Of a DNA stretch of 53,596 nucleotides, positions 16,448 through 23,287 are shown in pieces. The translations under genes and the position numbers were made by a program. The DNA is taken from assembly GCA_019112625.1 (NCBI GenBank), contig DXIW01000033.1, positions 1 to 53,596 on the forward strand, given 5' to 3'. The stretch is from Candidatus Acutalibacter stercorigallinarum (GTDB lineage Bacteria; Bacillota; Clostridia; Oscillospirales; Acutalibacteraceae). Position 1 is the stretch's first letter; every line of letters begins with the position of its first letter. The notes beneath the pieces are model-generated. The model saw only the letters and a list, made by a program, of their open reading frames with translations. It did no database searches and was not told the DNA's origin.

Positions 16448-16468
16448 TTTCGCTTCGGCTTGTATGGC

Positions 16469-17407
16469 TTATTCGGCAGTGATGTACTTGTCCAGGATCT
16501 CCTGCACGGTGCCGTCCTCAATCATCTCCACCAGAGCATTGTTGATGGCGTTGAGCAGGGCCTCGTTGCCCTCGTCCACAGCAGCGCAGTACTGCTCTTC
16601 TTTCCAGTTGCCGGGCAGGATAGTCAGCCCCTCGTTGGCAGCCACAAACTCCTTGGCAGGAGCCTCGTCGATGATGACCGCGTCGATCTGGCCGTTGAGC
16701 AGGGCCTGCACAGCCAGGGCGCCGCTGTCATAGCCGTTCACATGGTCCTCGCCGTAGCCGCCGTTCTCGGGGGTGTCGGAGGCGTAGATGTAGCCGGTGG
16801 TGCCACGCTGGGTGCCGATCATCTTCTCGCCCAGGTTGTCCAGGGTCACGTCAGAGCCCTCTTTCACAATGACCACCTGCACGCCGGTGGCGTAGCTGTC
16901 GGTGAAGTCCAGGATCTCGTCCCGCTCCTCGGAGTAGGACAGGCCGGCCAGCACCACGTCGGAGGAGCCGTTCTGCACGGCCACCAGGGCGGAGTCGAAG
17001 TCCATGTCGTCGATCTGCAGCTCCAGGCCCAGCTTGTCGGCGATGGCGGAGGCGATCTCCACGTCGATGCCCTCGAAGCCGGTGCCGTTGAAGCCCTCGC
17101 CGTCAGAGACCAGCTCGTAGGGAGGGAACTGGGCGTTGGTGGACATGATGAGCTTGCCTTCCTCGACGGTCTCGAACTCGCCGTAGTCGCCGGCGGCGGT
17201 CTCGGAGGTGGAAGCCTCGCTGCTCACTTCGGAGGCGGCCTCGCTGCTCACCTCGGAGCTGGCTTCGCTGGAAGCCTCGGAAGAGACTTCGCTGCTTACA
17301 GCAGAGCCGGTCTCGCTGGAGGCGGAGCTGGTGGTGTCGCTGCCGCAGGCGCACAGGGCCACGGTGAGCACCAGCAGGGCCGCCAGAAGAAGAGAAATCT
17401 TTTTCAT
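16469..17407 (-). CDS. Polar amino-acid ABC transporter, substrate-binding lipoprotein
   Basis: This 312-residue SBP_bac_3-type protein has a lipoprotein signal MKKISLLLAALLVLTVALCAC with lipobox ALCAC, then a striking Ser/Glu/Ala-rich tether (repeats of SSEASSE, about residues 25-70). The ligand-binding domain has MSTNAQFPPYE, GFEGIDVEIASAIADKLG, SALVAVQNGSSDVVLAGLSYSEERDEILDFTDSY and GTTGYIYA. It delivers an amino acid to the permease/ATPase pair downstream. ATG 17407 gives a normal signal peptide; upstream in-frame starts do not. Confidence 0.93.
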   Translation of the reverse strand: MKKISLLLAALLVLTVALCACGSDTTSSASSETGSAVSSEVSSEASSEASSEVSSEAASEVSSEASTSETAAGDYGEFETVEEGKLIMSTNAQFPPYELVSDGEGFNGTGFEGIDVEIASAIADKLGLELQIDDMDFDSALVAVQNGSSDVVLAGLSYSEERDEILDFTDSYATGVQVVIVKEGSDVTLDNLGEKMIGTQRGTTGYIYASDTPENGGYGEDHVNGYDSGALAVQALLNGQIDAVIIDEAPAKEFVAANEGLTILPGNWKEEQYCAAVDEGNEALLNAINNALVEMIEDGTVQEILDKYITAE

Positions 17408-17458
17408 GATGGGTTTACCTCGCTTTAACAAAATGTTTTCGTCGGACTTGCAAGGTAT

Positions 17459-17486
17459 ATTATACAACATATCTTGCAGTTTGCAA
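17459..17486 (-). promoter_or_regulatory. Promoter of the amino-acid ABC operon
   Basis: On the minus strand TTGCAA (17486-17481), 16 bp, TATAAT (17464-17459). Confidence 0.8.
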
Positions 17487-17572
17487 GGGGTAATATCCCG
17501 AAAGATAGAAATTTTATGCAGAGAGATTTGTATAAAAATTCACAACGGGACGCCGGGACGGCTCCCTCCGCC

Positions 17573-17605
17573 TTGACAACGGCCCGCCGGGGAGTTAAAC
17601 TTAAC
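17573..17605 (+). promoter_or_regulatory. Promoter and dyad operator of the MerR-family gene
   Basis: TTGACA (17573-17578), 17 bp, TAAACT (17596-17601). The -10 lies in the palindrome GTTAAACTTAAC (17594-17605), a likely autoregulatory site. Confidence 0.6.
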
Positions 17606-17630
17606 GCAACCTGAAACAGGAGGGGAGCCT

Positions 17631-18008
17631 ATGGCGTACACCATTTCCCAAATGGCCCAGCGGTTCGGGGTGGAGCCCCACACCCTGCGCTTTTACGAAA
17701 AAGAGGGCATCATCCAGCCGGAGCGCACCCCCAGCGGCATCCGGTCCTACACCGAGGAGAACGTGGCCCAGCTGGAGATGGCCATGTGCCTGAAGAGCAC
17801 GGGCATGCCCCTGCGGGAGATCAAGAAGTATTTCGACCTGGTGGAGCAGGGGGATGAGACTTTGGACCAACGGCTGGAGATTTTCACCTCTCACCGGGAG
17901 CACGTGCTGGCAGAGATCGAGACGCTGCAGAAGTACCTGTGCAAGATCGAGTATAAGATCCAGTGGTACCAGGGCTTCGTGGCCGACAAGAAAAAGCAGG
18001 CGGGGTGA
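17631..18008 (+). CDS. MerR-family transcriptional regulator
   Basis: This 125-residue DNA-binding protein starts with the MerR winged helix (MAYTISQMAQRFGVEPHTLRFYEKEGII, then RTPSGIRSYTEENV), followed by a dimerising helix rich in Leu/Glu (about residues 80-118). The C-terminus is short and has no Cys-rich metal loop, so it belongs with the small stress/aldehyde or tautomerase-linked MerR proteins rather than the mercury sensors. No target gene is adjacent except itself. AGGAGGGGAG precedes ATG 17631. Confidence 0.88.
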   Translation: MAYTISQMAQRFGVEPHTLRFYEKEGIIQPERTPSGIRSYTEENVAQLEMAMCLKSTGMPLREIKKYFDLVEQGDETLDQRLEIFTSHREHVLAEIETLQKYLCKIEYKIQWYQGFVADKKKQAG

Positions 18009-18027
18009 GGGGCTGGACAAGGCAAGC

Positions 18028-18060
18028 AAAAAGGAGAGAGGCAGCGCCTCTCTCCTTTTT
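18028..18060 (+). terminator. Terminator of the MerR gene
   Basis: GGAGAGAGGC/GCCTCTCTCC with loop AGC, flanked by AAAAA and TTTTT. Confidence 0.92.
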
Positions 18061-18106
18061 GTCTGTGCAAACAAGGGGGAGCTTGGCTTTTCACCGTTTC
18101 AAACAA

Positions 18107-18271
18107 AACTCTCCCGTTGCCCTCCGCGAGGAGGGCAACCCTGTGTCCTGATGTGTGGTGCCAGCAACTACGCGTTTCTACCCACGCCTTCCCAGGGGAG
18201 GGCGGCCTGGGCGGAGACAGTGACGAACACGCTCAAGTAATTTCTATCCACGCCCTCAGCGGAGAGGGCGA
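18107..18271 (-). CRISPR. Probable relic of a type I-C-like CRISPR array (three degenerate repeats)
   Basis: On the minus strand three 32-base repeats lie at 18271-18240, 18205-18174 and 18138-18107, spaced 66 and 67 bases, so the spacers are 34 and 35 bases. Repeat 1 ends GCGTGGATAGAAAT, close to the GCGTGGATTGAAAT end of type I-C repeats, and has the inner GCCCTC/GAGGGC stem. Repeat 2 matches repeat 1 at 24 of 32 positions, repeat 3 at 22 of 32, without gaps. No cas gene is in the window. Chance or another repeat family cannot be excluded. Confidence 0.4.
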
Positions 18272-18340
18272 ATCCCAACAGAAAAAATTTTCCCCATCCA
18301 GGAGCCAAAATCGCCCAGGGGGACAGGCACTGTACCATGG

Positions 18341-18613
18341 TCATGCGACCTCCTCTGATTGGCCTGCTTTCGCCAGTTTGCCGGAGGTGCGGACGAACGC
18401 GAGAATTTCCTGGTCGGGCAGCAGGTTGAGAAATAGGAGCAGCGTGATGGCCGACGGTCTGTGAACGCCCCGCTCCAGCTTTTGATAATTGCGGACGTTG
18501 ACGCGCAGTTTTTCTGCCAGCCTTTCTTGGGAGAAGCTCGTTTTCGCACGGAATTCCCGGACACGGACGACCCAAAAGTCGAGAAACAAGTCCTCAGACT
18601 TTCGCGAGCGCAA
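18341..18613 (-). CDS. Small XRE-family helix-turn-helix protein
   Basis: This 90-residue protein has an HTH of the lambda-Cro type: VRVREFRAKTSFSQERLAEKLRVNVRNYQKLERGVHRPSAITLLLFLNLL, with the usual S-Q-x-x-L-A and E-x-G marks. The start is uncertain: TTG 18613 lies only 2 bases after AGGAGG, and no better start fits. The promoter at 18763-18735 leaves a leader of about 110 bases. Its neighbours are the relic CRISPR-like array downstream and a dispersed repeat upstream. Target unknown. Confidence 0.7.
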   Translation of the reverse strand: MRSRKSEDLFLDFWVVRVREFRAKTSFSQERLAEKLRVNVRNYQKLERGVHRPSAITLLLFLNLLPDQEILAFVRTSGKLAKAGQSEEVA

Positions 18614-18734
18614 GACCTCCTACAAAACCATACAACACTTTTTGCTTACAGGAAAATCTTACCAGTTACAGTACCGTTCTACCACGCCCTATGGGACGTG
18701 CTTTGTCGGTTTTTGCCTATGCACCTATACTTTT

Positions 18735-18763
18735 ATTATACCATAGAAAAAGAGCGACCGCAA
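18735..18763 (-). promoter_or_regulatory. Promoter of the small XRE gene
   Basis: On the minus strand TTGCGG, 17 bp, TATAAT with an extended TGG. The -35 is the loop and right arm of an inverted repeat (AGAGCAACCG/CGGTCGCTCT) followed by TTTT, so this may be a terminator and promoter fused, or an operator. Confidence 0.65.
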
Positions 18764-18804
18764 CGGTTGCTCTATAACAGATGATTTTGTGATTTAGGAT
18801 GGAT

Positions 18805-18917
18805 GGCCACGAGCCAAGTCTCACTTACATTCGACTTGCTCGGCCGAGTTTCGCTGGTGCGAAACTCGCACAAGGTAAAAGCGCGTGCCGCTAGGTAAAA
18901 GAAAAAGCTGCGCCTGG
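18805..18917 (-). repeat. Dispersed 113 bp repeat, copy B
   Basis: Reverse-complement partner of 618-730. The central inverted repeat GAGTTTCGC/GCGAAACTC is unchanged while its loop differs. It lies in a 500 bp spacer (18614-19113) without any gene. Confidence 0.7.
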
Positions 18918-19052
18918 GTTTCACGCTCCCAGTTTTGAAAAATGGACGTTGGCAACAGGCAAGGGGTGGGCAGAAGGGGGAAAAATCGCCGGGGGAACGA
19001 GGGGCGGGTCTCAGGGAGGGGAAATCACAGTCGAATACTTCCCTGGCAAGCA

Positions 19053-19085
19053 GAAAAAATCCCCACAGCTTTTTGTGGGGATTTT
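19053..19085 (-). terminator. Terminator of the metal ATPase gene
   Basis: AATCCCCACA/TGTGGGGATT followed by TTTT on the minus strand. Confidence 0.85.
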
Positions 19086-19113
19086 GTGGTTGGGCAGGCC
19101 GCGTCGCGGGGCC

Positions 19114-20985
19114 CTATTTTTTTCTCCACTTCAGCAGCAGCGCGGAGTTGGCGATGACCAGCACGCTGCCGGCGTTATGGACCAGGGCCCCCACCACCGG
19201 GTTCAGGATGCCCGTCGTGGCCAGGAGGATGGCTAAAAAGTTCAGGCCCATGGAGAAGCTCATGTTCACCTTGATGGTGGTCATCATCCGCCGGGACAGG
19301 GCGATAAGGTGGGGCAGCTCCTTCACCTCGTCGTCCACCAGGGCGATGTCCGCGGCGTCTACGGCGATGTCGCTGCCCACGCCCCCCATGGCGATGCCCA
19401 CCTCCGCCTTTTTCAGGGCCGGGGCGTCGTTGATGCCGTCGCCCATCATGCACACCAGCTCCCCGGCGTCCTGGTACCCGCCGATGGCCGTGAGCTTATC
19501 CTCGGGCAGGCAGTTGGCCCGCACCTCCCCGATGCCCAGCCGGCCGGCGATGGCTTTGGCGGCGTTCTCGTGGTCCCCGGTGAGGAGCACAGGCCTTACC
19601 CCCAGCCCGGTGAGCTGGGCCACCATGGCGGCGCTCTCCTCCCGCAGGGTGTCCGAGAGGGCGATGGTCCCGGCAAATTTTCCGTCCACCGCCACATAGG
19701 TGAGGGTGCAGCCCTCCTCCCGGTGGCGCTGCGCCTCGGGGGTCTCCGCAAGGGGGATGCCGTGCTCCGCCAGGAGCTGGGGGTTCCCCGCCAGCAGGGC
19801 GCGGCCCTCCACCTGGGCGGTCACCCCCCGGCCGGGGAGCATGGCGAAGCCGGCGGGCTGGGGCAGGGGCTGTCCGTGCTCCTTTCCCCAGCACCGGGGG
19901 ATGGCCTTGCCCAGGGGGTGCTCGGAGAGCTGTTCCGCCCCGGCGGCCAGGCGGTACACCGTCTCCCGGTCAAAGGGGGAGGCGGCCTCTACGGCCACCA
20001 CCTCCGGGGTACCGTAGGTGAGAGTGCCGGTCTTGTCGAAGGCCACCCGCTTTACCCGGGAGAGGCGCTCCAGGGCGTCCCCCTCCCGCACCAGAAAGCC
20101 GTGCTTGGTGGCGTTGCCAATGGCCGCCATAATGGCCGTGGGGGTGGCCAGTACCAGGGCGCAGGGGCAGAACACCACCAAAATCGTCACCGCCCGGATG
20201 ATCTCCCCGGTGATGAGCCAAGTGAGGGCTGCGGCACTTAAGGCGATGACCACGATCCAGGTGGCCCACCGGTCCGCCAGACCCACGATCTTGGCCTTAC
20301 CCGCGTCGGCGCTCTGTACCAGGCAGATCATCCGCTGGATGGAGCTGTCCTCCCCCACCTTGGAGGCCCGCATCTCGAAGGCGCCAAACTGGTTGACCGT
20401 GCCGCTGGAGACCTCATCCCCCGGGGCCTTGTCCACCGGCAGGGATTCGCCGGTCATCACCGCCTGGTCGATGGAGGTCTGGCCGGCGGTGATCACCCCG
20501 TCCACGGGGACGGTCTCCCCGGGCAGCACCCGGAGGACATCCCCCACCCGCACCTGTTCCGCGGGGAGGACCGTCTCCCGGCCGTCTTGGAGCACACGGG
20601 CGGTCTGGGGCGTGAGGTGTACCAGCTTTTCGATGCCCGCCCGGGCCCGGGCCACGGTGATCTCCTCCAGCAGCGCCCCCAGCTGCATGATAAAGGCCAC
20701 CTCGCCGGCGGCGAAGTCCTCCCCGATGGCCACCGAGGCGATGAGGGCCAGGCTCACCAGCACGTCGGCTTTGATGTCGAAGGCGGTGATAAGGCCGATG
20801 ATTGCCTCTAAAATAATGGGCACGCCGCAGAGGAGGATGGCCACCCAGGCCATGTCGAAGGGGAAGGGCCGCACGCCAAACAGGCTGAGTAGCACCGCGA
20901 CGCCGGAGAGGACCAGCAGCGTCACGTCCTTTTTGATGCCCCCCAGCTCCAGCAGATGTTCCAGTTTTTCCATGAGAGCTTTCAC
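19114..20985 (-). CDS. Heavy-metal P1B-type ATPase, probably copper-linked
   Basis: This 623-residue metal-exporting ATPase has the actuator motif TGES, the membrane metal site CPC in VVFCPCALVLATP, phosphorylation site DKTGTLT, HP (SEHPLG), and the hinge GDGINDAPAL. It has no N-terminal HMA domain; the protein starts with a short amphipathic stretch. TM8 reads LVHNAGSVLVIANSALLL, unlike the Cu-type and Zn-type signatures I know, so the metal is open. CsoR just upstream and a CsoR-like operator in the promoter point to Cu(I). I chose GTG 20985, eight bases from AAAGGAG, over ATG 21006, which lies in the leader. Confidence 0.9.
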   Translation of the reverse strand: MKALMEKLEHLLELGGIKKDVTLLVLSGVAVLLSLFGVRPFPFDMAWVAILLCGVPIILEAIIGLITAFDIKADVLVSLALIASVAIGEDFAAGEVAFIMQLGALLEEITVARARAGIEKLVHLTPQTARVLQDGRETVLPAEQVRVGDVLRVLPGETVPVDGVITAGQTSIDQAVMTGESLPVDKAPGDEVSSGTVNQFGAFEMRASKVGEDSSIQRMICLVQSADAGKAKIVGLADRWATWIVVIALSAAALTWLITGEIIRAVTILVVFCPCALVLATPTAIMAAIGNATKHGFLVREGDALERLSRVKRVAFDKTGTLTYGTPEVVAVEAASPFDRETVYRLAAGAEQLSEHPLGKAIPRCWGKEHGQPLPQPAGFAMLPGRGVTAQVEGRALLAGNPQLLAEHGIPLAETPEAQRHREEGCTLTYVAVDGKFAGTIALSDTLREESAAMVAQLTGLGVRPVLLTGDHENAAKAIAGRLGIGEVRANCLPEDKLTAIGGYQDAGELVCMMGDGINDAPALKKAEVGIAMGGVGSDIAVDAADIALVDDEVKELPHLIALSRRMMTTIKVNMSFSMGLNFLAILLATTGILNPVVGALVHNAGSVLVIANSALLLKWRKK

Positions 20986-21021
20986 GTTCGCCACTCCTTT
21001 TACCATACGGGGTATAGGTAT

Positions 21022-21050
21022 AGTATACCCCCATGGGTATTACTTGTCAA
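21022..21050 (-). promoter_or_regulatory. Promoter with embedded CsoR-type operator, metal ATPase gene
   Basis: TTGACA (21050-21045), 17 bp, TATACT (21027-21022). The spacer holds the dyad TACCCATGGGGGTA, the G/C-tract pattern of CsoR sites, so a bound repressor would block polymerase. Confidence 0.75.
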
Positions 21051-21051
21051 G

Positions 21052-21078
21052 AAAAAAGCAGCCCCCAAAGGCTGCTTT
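21052..21078 (-). terminator. Terminator of csoR
   Basis: AAGCAGCC/GGGCTGCTT then TTTTTT, right after the csoR stop and just before the ATPase promoter. Confidence 0.85.
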
Positions 21079-21079
21079 C

Positions 21080-21355
21080 TCATCCCATATTGGAGAAGCG
21101 CTCTACCGCCTTGGTAAAGCTCTCAATGGTCTTGTCCGCGTCCCCGTGCTGGATGCCGTCCCGCACGCAGTGCTTGATGTGCCCCTCCAGCACCACCTTG
21201 CCGCAGCCGTGGAGGGCTGATTTCGCCGCGTTGATTTGGGCCAGGATGTCTTCGCAGGGGATGTCCTCGTCGATCATCCGGTCGATGGCCTGGACCTGGC
21301 CGATAATCTTTTTCAGCCTGCGGTGCAGGTTTTCCCCGTCCATACACTGTCTCAC
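21080..21355 (-). CDS. csoR: CsoR-family metal-sensing repressor
   Basis: This 91-residue all-helical DUF156 repressor binds Cu(I) through a Cys-His-Cys set: Cys in DEDIPCEDIL, His and Cys in GHIKHC (spaced H-x3-C). An extra Cys lies in ALHGCGK. The core RRLKKIIGQVQAIDRMI is typical. GTG 21355 stands seven bases from AGGAGG; an upstream in-frame reading is artefactual. Both its own promoter and the ATPase promoter hold matching dyads, so it should repress both until metal rises. Confidence 0.9.
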   Translation of the reverse strand: MRQCMDGENLHRRLKKIIGQVQAIDRMIDEDIPCEDILAQINAAKSALHGCGKVVLEGHIKHCVRDGIQHGDADKTIESFTKAVERFSNMG

Positions 21356-21367
21356 GTGATCGCCTCC

Positions 21368-21384
21368 TACCCATAGGGGTATAC
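21368..21384 (-). promoter_or_regulatory. CsoR-type operator before csoR
   Basis: GTATACCCCTATGGGTA lies between the -10 box and the ribosome site. It shares its dyad with the operator at 21023-21042. Confidence 0.7.
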
Positions 21385-21388
21385 GTCC

Positions 21389-21417
21389 ATTATAGCCGGG
21401 CGAGGGGCTGTTGTCAA
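21389..21417 (-). promoter_or_regulatory. Promoter of csoR
   Basis: A perfect consensus on the minus strand: TTGACA, 17 bp, TATAAT. Confidence 0.9.
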
Positions 21418-21443
21418 TCGCCGGCGGCGGTCCCCGCCCCAAC

Positions 21444-21476
21444 AAAAAAGGGAAAAGCCCTGGTCTCCCAAGGCTT
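21444..21476 (-). terminator. Terminator of the flavodoxin operon
   Basis: AAGCCTTGG/CCAGGGCTT with loop GAGA, then TTCCC and TTTTTT. Confidence 0.75.
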
Positions 21477-21512
21477 CTCCCCTCTTTCTGGCAAGCTGCT
21501 TTCAACGGAAAA

Positions 21513-21935
21513 TCAGACCAGGGCTTTCCCCAGGGCCTGGCAGGCGGAAAGGGCGTCCTCATCTGGGGCCTCGTTGCAGATCACCGGTTCACAGGCCAGC
21601 TCTGCCCCATCGCCCCGGCAGGTCTCCTCCCAGGTGCGCATCCACTCCCCGTCGCCCCAGCCGTAAGAGCCGAACAGGGCGATCTTCTTTCCTTTCAGCT
21701 TGGGCTCGCAGCCTTCGAACATGGGGGCGAACTCGCTCTCCTCCAGCTCTTCGCTGCCCATAGAGGGGCAGCCAAAGGCGATGGCGTCGAAGCTGTCCAC
21801 CAGCGAGGGGTCGAACTCGGCGGCGGTGAGCAGGGCGGCTTCCCCGCCGGCCCCGGTGATTCCCTCCGCCACGGCACCGGCCATGGCTTCGGTGTTTCCC
21901 GTCCCGCTCCAATAGACCACAGCGATCTTGCTCAT
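21513..21935 (-). CDS. Flavodoxin
   Basis: This 140-residue FMN electron carrier replaces ferredoxin when iron is short. The FMN phosphate loop is VVYWSGTGNTEAMA at residues 6-19; the isoalloxazine-flanking loops are FGCPSMGSEELEE (near 55) and GSYGWGDGEWM (near 89). It is the second gene of an operon with the DUF3793 gene, 27 bases apart, behind two DtxR-type boxes, which fits an iron-starvation role. Confidence 0.93.
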   Translation of the reverse strand: MSKIAVVYWSGTGNTEAMAGAVAEGITGAGGEAALLTAAEFDPSLVDSFDAIAFGCPSMGSEELEESEFAPMFEGCEPKLKGKKIALFGSYGWGDGEWMRTWEETCRGDGAELACEPVICNEAPDEDALSACQALGKALV

Positions 21936-21962
21936 ATCGTTTCCAACCTTTCTGTATGTAGA

Positions 21963-22514
21963 TTATCCGGCTACGGTGAGCCGTTCCACCGGCGTGCCCT
22001 TGGCGTGCCGGGCCGTGTACACAGCCGTGCACTTCTTGTAGGAGGCGAAGAGCTTCTGGGCCTTCTCCGCATCCCCATAGACTTTCCAGCACCCCACGCA
22101 CCGGAAGCCCTTGGCACGGCACTCCATAAAGCCCTGCACGTCCTCGGGGGGATACCCCAGGAACAGGCCCACTTCGTGGGGGAACCCCTCTCCCTGGGCC
22201 ATGCGGCAGCGCAGCTGGCACAGGCACCGGGCAGGGGAGCCGGGGGCGTACCCGCAGCGGCCCAGCAGGTCCGCGGCGGCCCGATGACCCAGATCCCCCC
22301 GCAGGCGGCTGGGCCGGTAGACGTAGATCAGCGCCCGGCTGTTTTCGTACCGCAGGGGCAAAAAGCACACGCCTTTCCCGGCCAGCCGCTGGTTCCACCG
22401 CCGCAGGTCCTTCCGCAGGGCGCGGGCGCTGGGATACCAGGCGCCAAACATGCTGCCGGTCTTGAGCCCCGCCAGAGTGGGGGCGCAGTGGCGCACCACC
22501 TGTTCTTCCGACAT
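21963..22514 (-). CDS. DUF3793 family protein
   Basis: This 183-residue, Cys- and Arg-rich soluble protein is of the DUF3793 type that often stands next to flavodoxin and iron-uptake genes in gut Clostridia. Visible marks: CAPTLAGLKTGSMF at the N-terminus, YVYRPSRL, CLCQLRCRMAQGEGFPHEVGLFLGYPPEDVQGF and KCVGCWKVYGD-like text (FRCVGCWKVYGDAEKAQKLF). The biochemical role is unknown. The clustered Cys may bind metal or haem, which is speculation. A clear AAAGGAGG precedes ATG 22514. Confidence 0.85.
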   Translation of the reverse strand: MSEEQVVRHCAPTLAGLKTGSMFGAWYPSARALRKDLRRWNQRLAGKGVCFLPLRYENSRALIYVYRPSRLRGDLGHRAAADLLGRCGYAPGSPARCLCQLRCRMAQGEGFPHEVGLFLGYPPEDVQGFMECRAKGFRCVGCWKVYGDAEKAQKLFASYKKCTAVYTARHAKGTPVERLTVAG

Positions 22515-22535
22515 GGGGTTCCCTCCTTTCGTTTA

Positions 22536-22551
22536 GTTAGTTTTAGCTAAC
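22536..22551. promoter_or_regulatory. DtxR-type box, proximal copy
   Basis: GTTAGTTTTAGCTAAC, a 16 bp imperfect palindrome just before the ribosome site of the DUF3793 gene. Confidence 0.65.
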
Positions 22552-22612
22552 CACGCCTTTGAAAGAATCGGCAGCCCAACAGGGGGATTGCAGACCGCCG
22601 TTTCTTTCGTCG

Positions 22613-22628
22613 GTTAGTTATAGCTAAC
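22613..22628. promoter_or_regulatory. DtxR-type box, distal copy
   Basis: GTTAGTTATAGCTAAC starts ten bases after the -10 box and differs from the other copy at one base. Iron-dependent DtxR/IdeR-family repressors use TTAG...CTAA palindromes of this kind. Confidence 0.7.
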
Positions 22629-22637
22629 TACATGCTT

Positions 22638-22666
22638 AGTATAACGGGCTTACCCGCTTTTGTCAA
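22638..22666 (-). promoter_or_regulatory. Promoter of the DUF3793-flavodoxin operon
   Basis: TTGACA (22666-22661), 17 bp, TATACT (22643-22638) on the minus strand. Confidence 0.85.
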
Positions 22667-22765
22667 GAAGTTTTTGCAAGCAAAAAGTCCGAGTTGGGGG
22701 GCGGCGTCCATGGACAGGGGAGAGCTTGCGCTTCTACACCGTTTTTGAAAGAACCTCGCGCTCTC

Positions 22766-23257
22766 GTGCTGCTGCCTGCTGCCCTCCGCCGTCCCCGGCC
22801 GCCGCAACTGCAGGAGTTTCAGGAAAGTGTCCGAAAAGAATATCCCCGTGCCGGCGTATCCCGCCGCTACGAATATGGCGCAGGGGTTTCCATCCGGGCC
22901 AGCAATACGGTGGTAGATGAGGAGTTTGCCTATACGGTCCTCGGCATCTTGCAGCCTATCGTGCGTGATGAGGGGTTCATTCAGGATCTGTTTGCTCTCT
23001 TTGAAGAGGAAGCCAGCGGGGACCACAACTGGGAGCTGGGCCAGCGCCCGGACATCCAGCTGCGCATCGAAGTGGGGGGCAGCTCTGTCTATCAATTCAG
23101 CGCACGGGCCACCAAAGAGGGGTACAACTCCGGGTACGACCCCGATTCCTACACCTGGGACGGCTACGCCACCTGGTATGGGACAAAGTTTGTGGACCAT
23201 GTGCCCCATGAGATCACCCCAGAGGAAATTGAAAAAGCCATAGCGGCCTACTCGTAG
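22766..23257 (+). CDS. Hypothetical protein with damaged or uncertain 5' end
   Basis: About 163 residues are in frame from GTG 22766, but there is no convincing ribosome site or promoter, and the proximal part (VLLPAALRRPRPPQ) reads like the shifted remnant of a signal sequence. The rest is a plausible folded domain: YEYGAGVSIRASNTVVDEEFAYTVLGILQP, then IQLRIEVGGSSVYQFSARATKEGYNSGYD and WYGTKFVDHV. I do not recognise the family. Thirty bases on lies the binding-protein gene with an amber codon, so this locus seems to be decaying. It may be a pseudogene. Confidence 0.5.
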   Translation: MLLPAALRRPRPPQLQEFQESVRKEYPRAGVSRRYEYGAGVSIRASNTVVDEEFAYTVLGILQPIVRDEGFIQDLFALFEEEASGDHNWELGQRPDIQLRIEVGGSSVYQFSARATKEGYNSGYDPDSYTWDGYATWYGTKFVDHVPHEITPEEIEKAIAAYS

Positions 23258-23287
23258 CGCCGTGGACAGGAAAAAGGAGGTCATCCT

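Noticed and set aside
18735-18763. Treating the AGAGCAACCG/CGGTCGCTCT hairpin purely as a terminator
   Set aside because: It has TTTT after it, but no gene ends before it on that strand within 350 bp, and a good extended -10 follows at once, so I list it as a promoter with embedded dyad.
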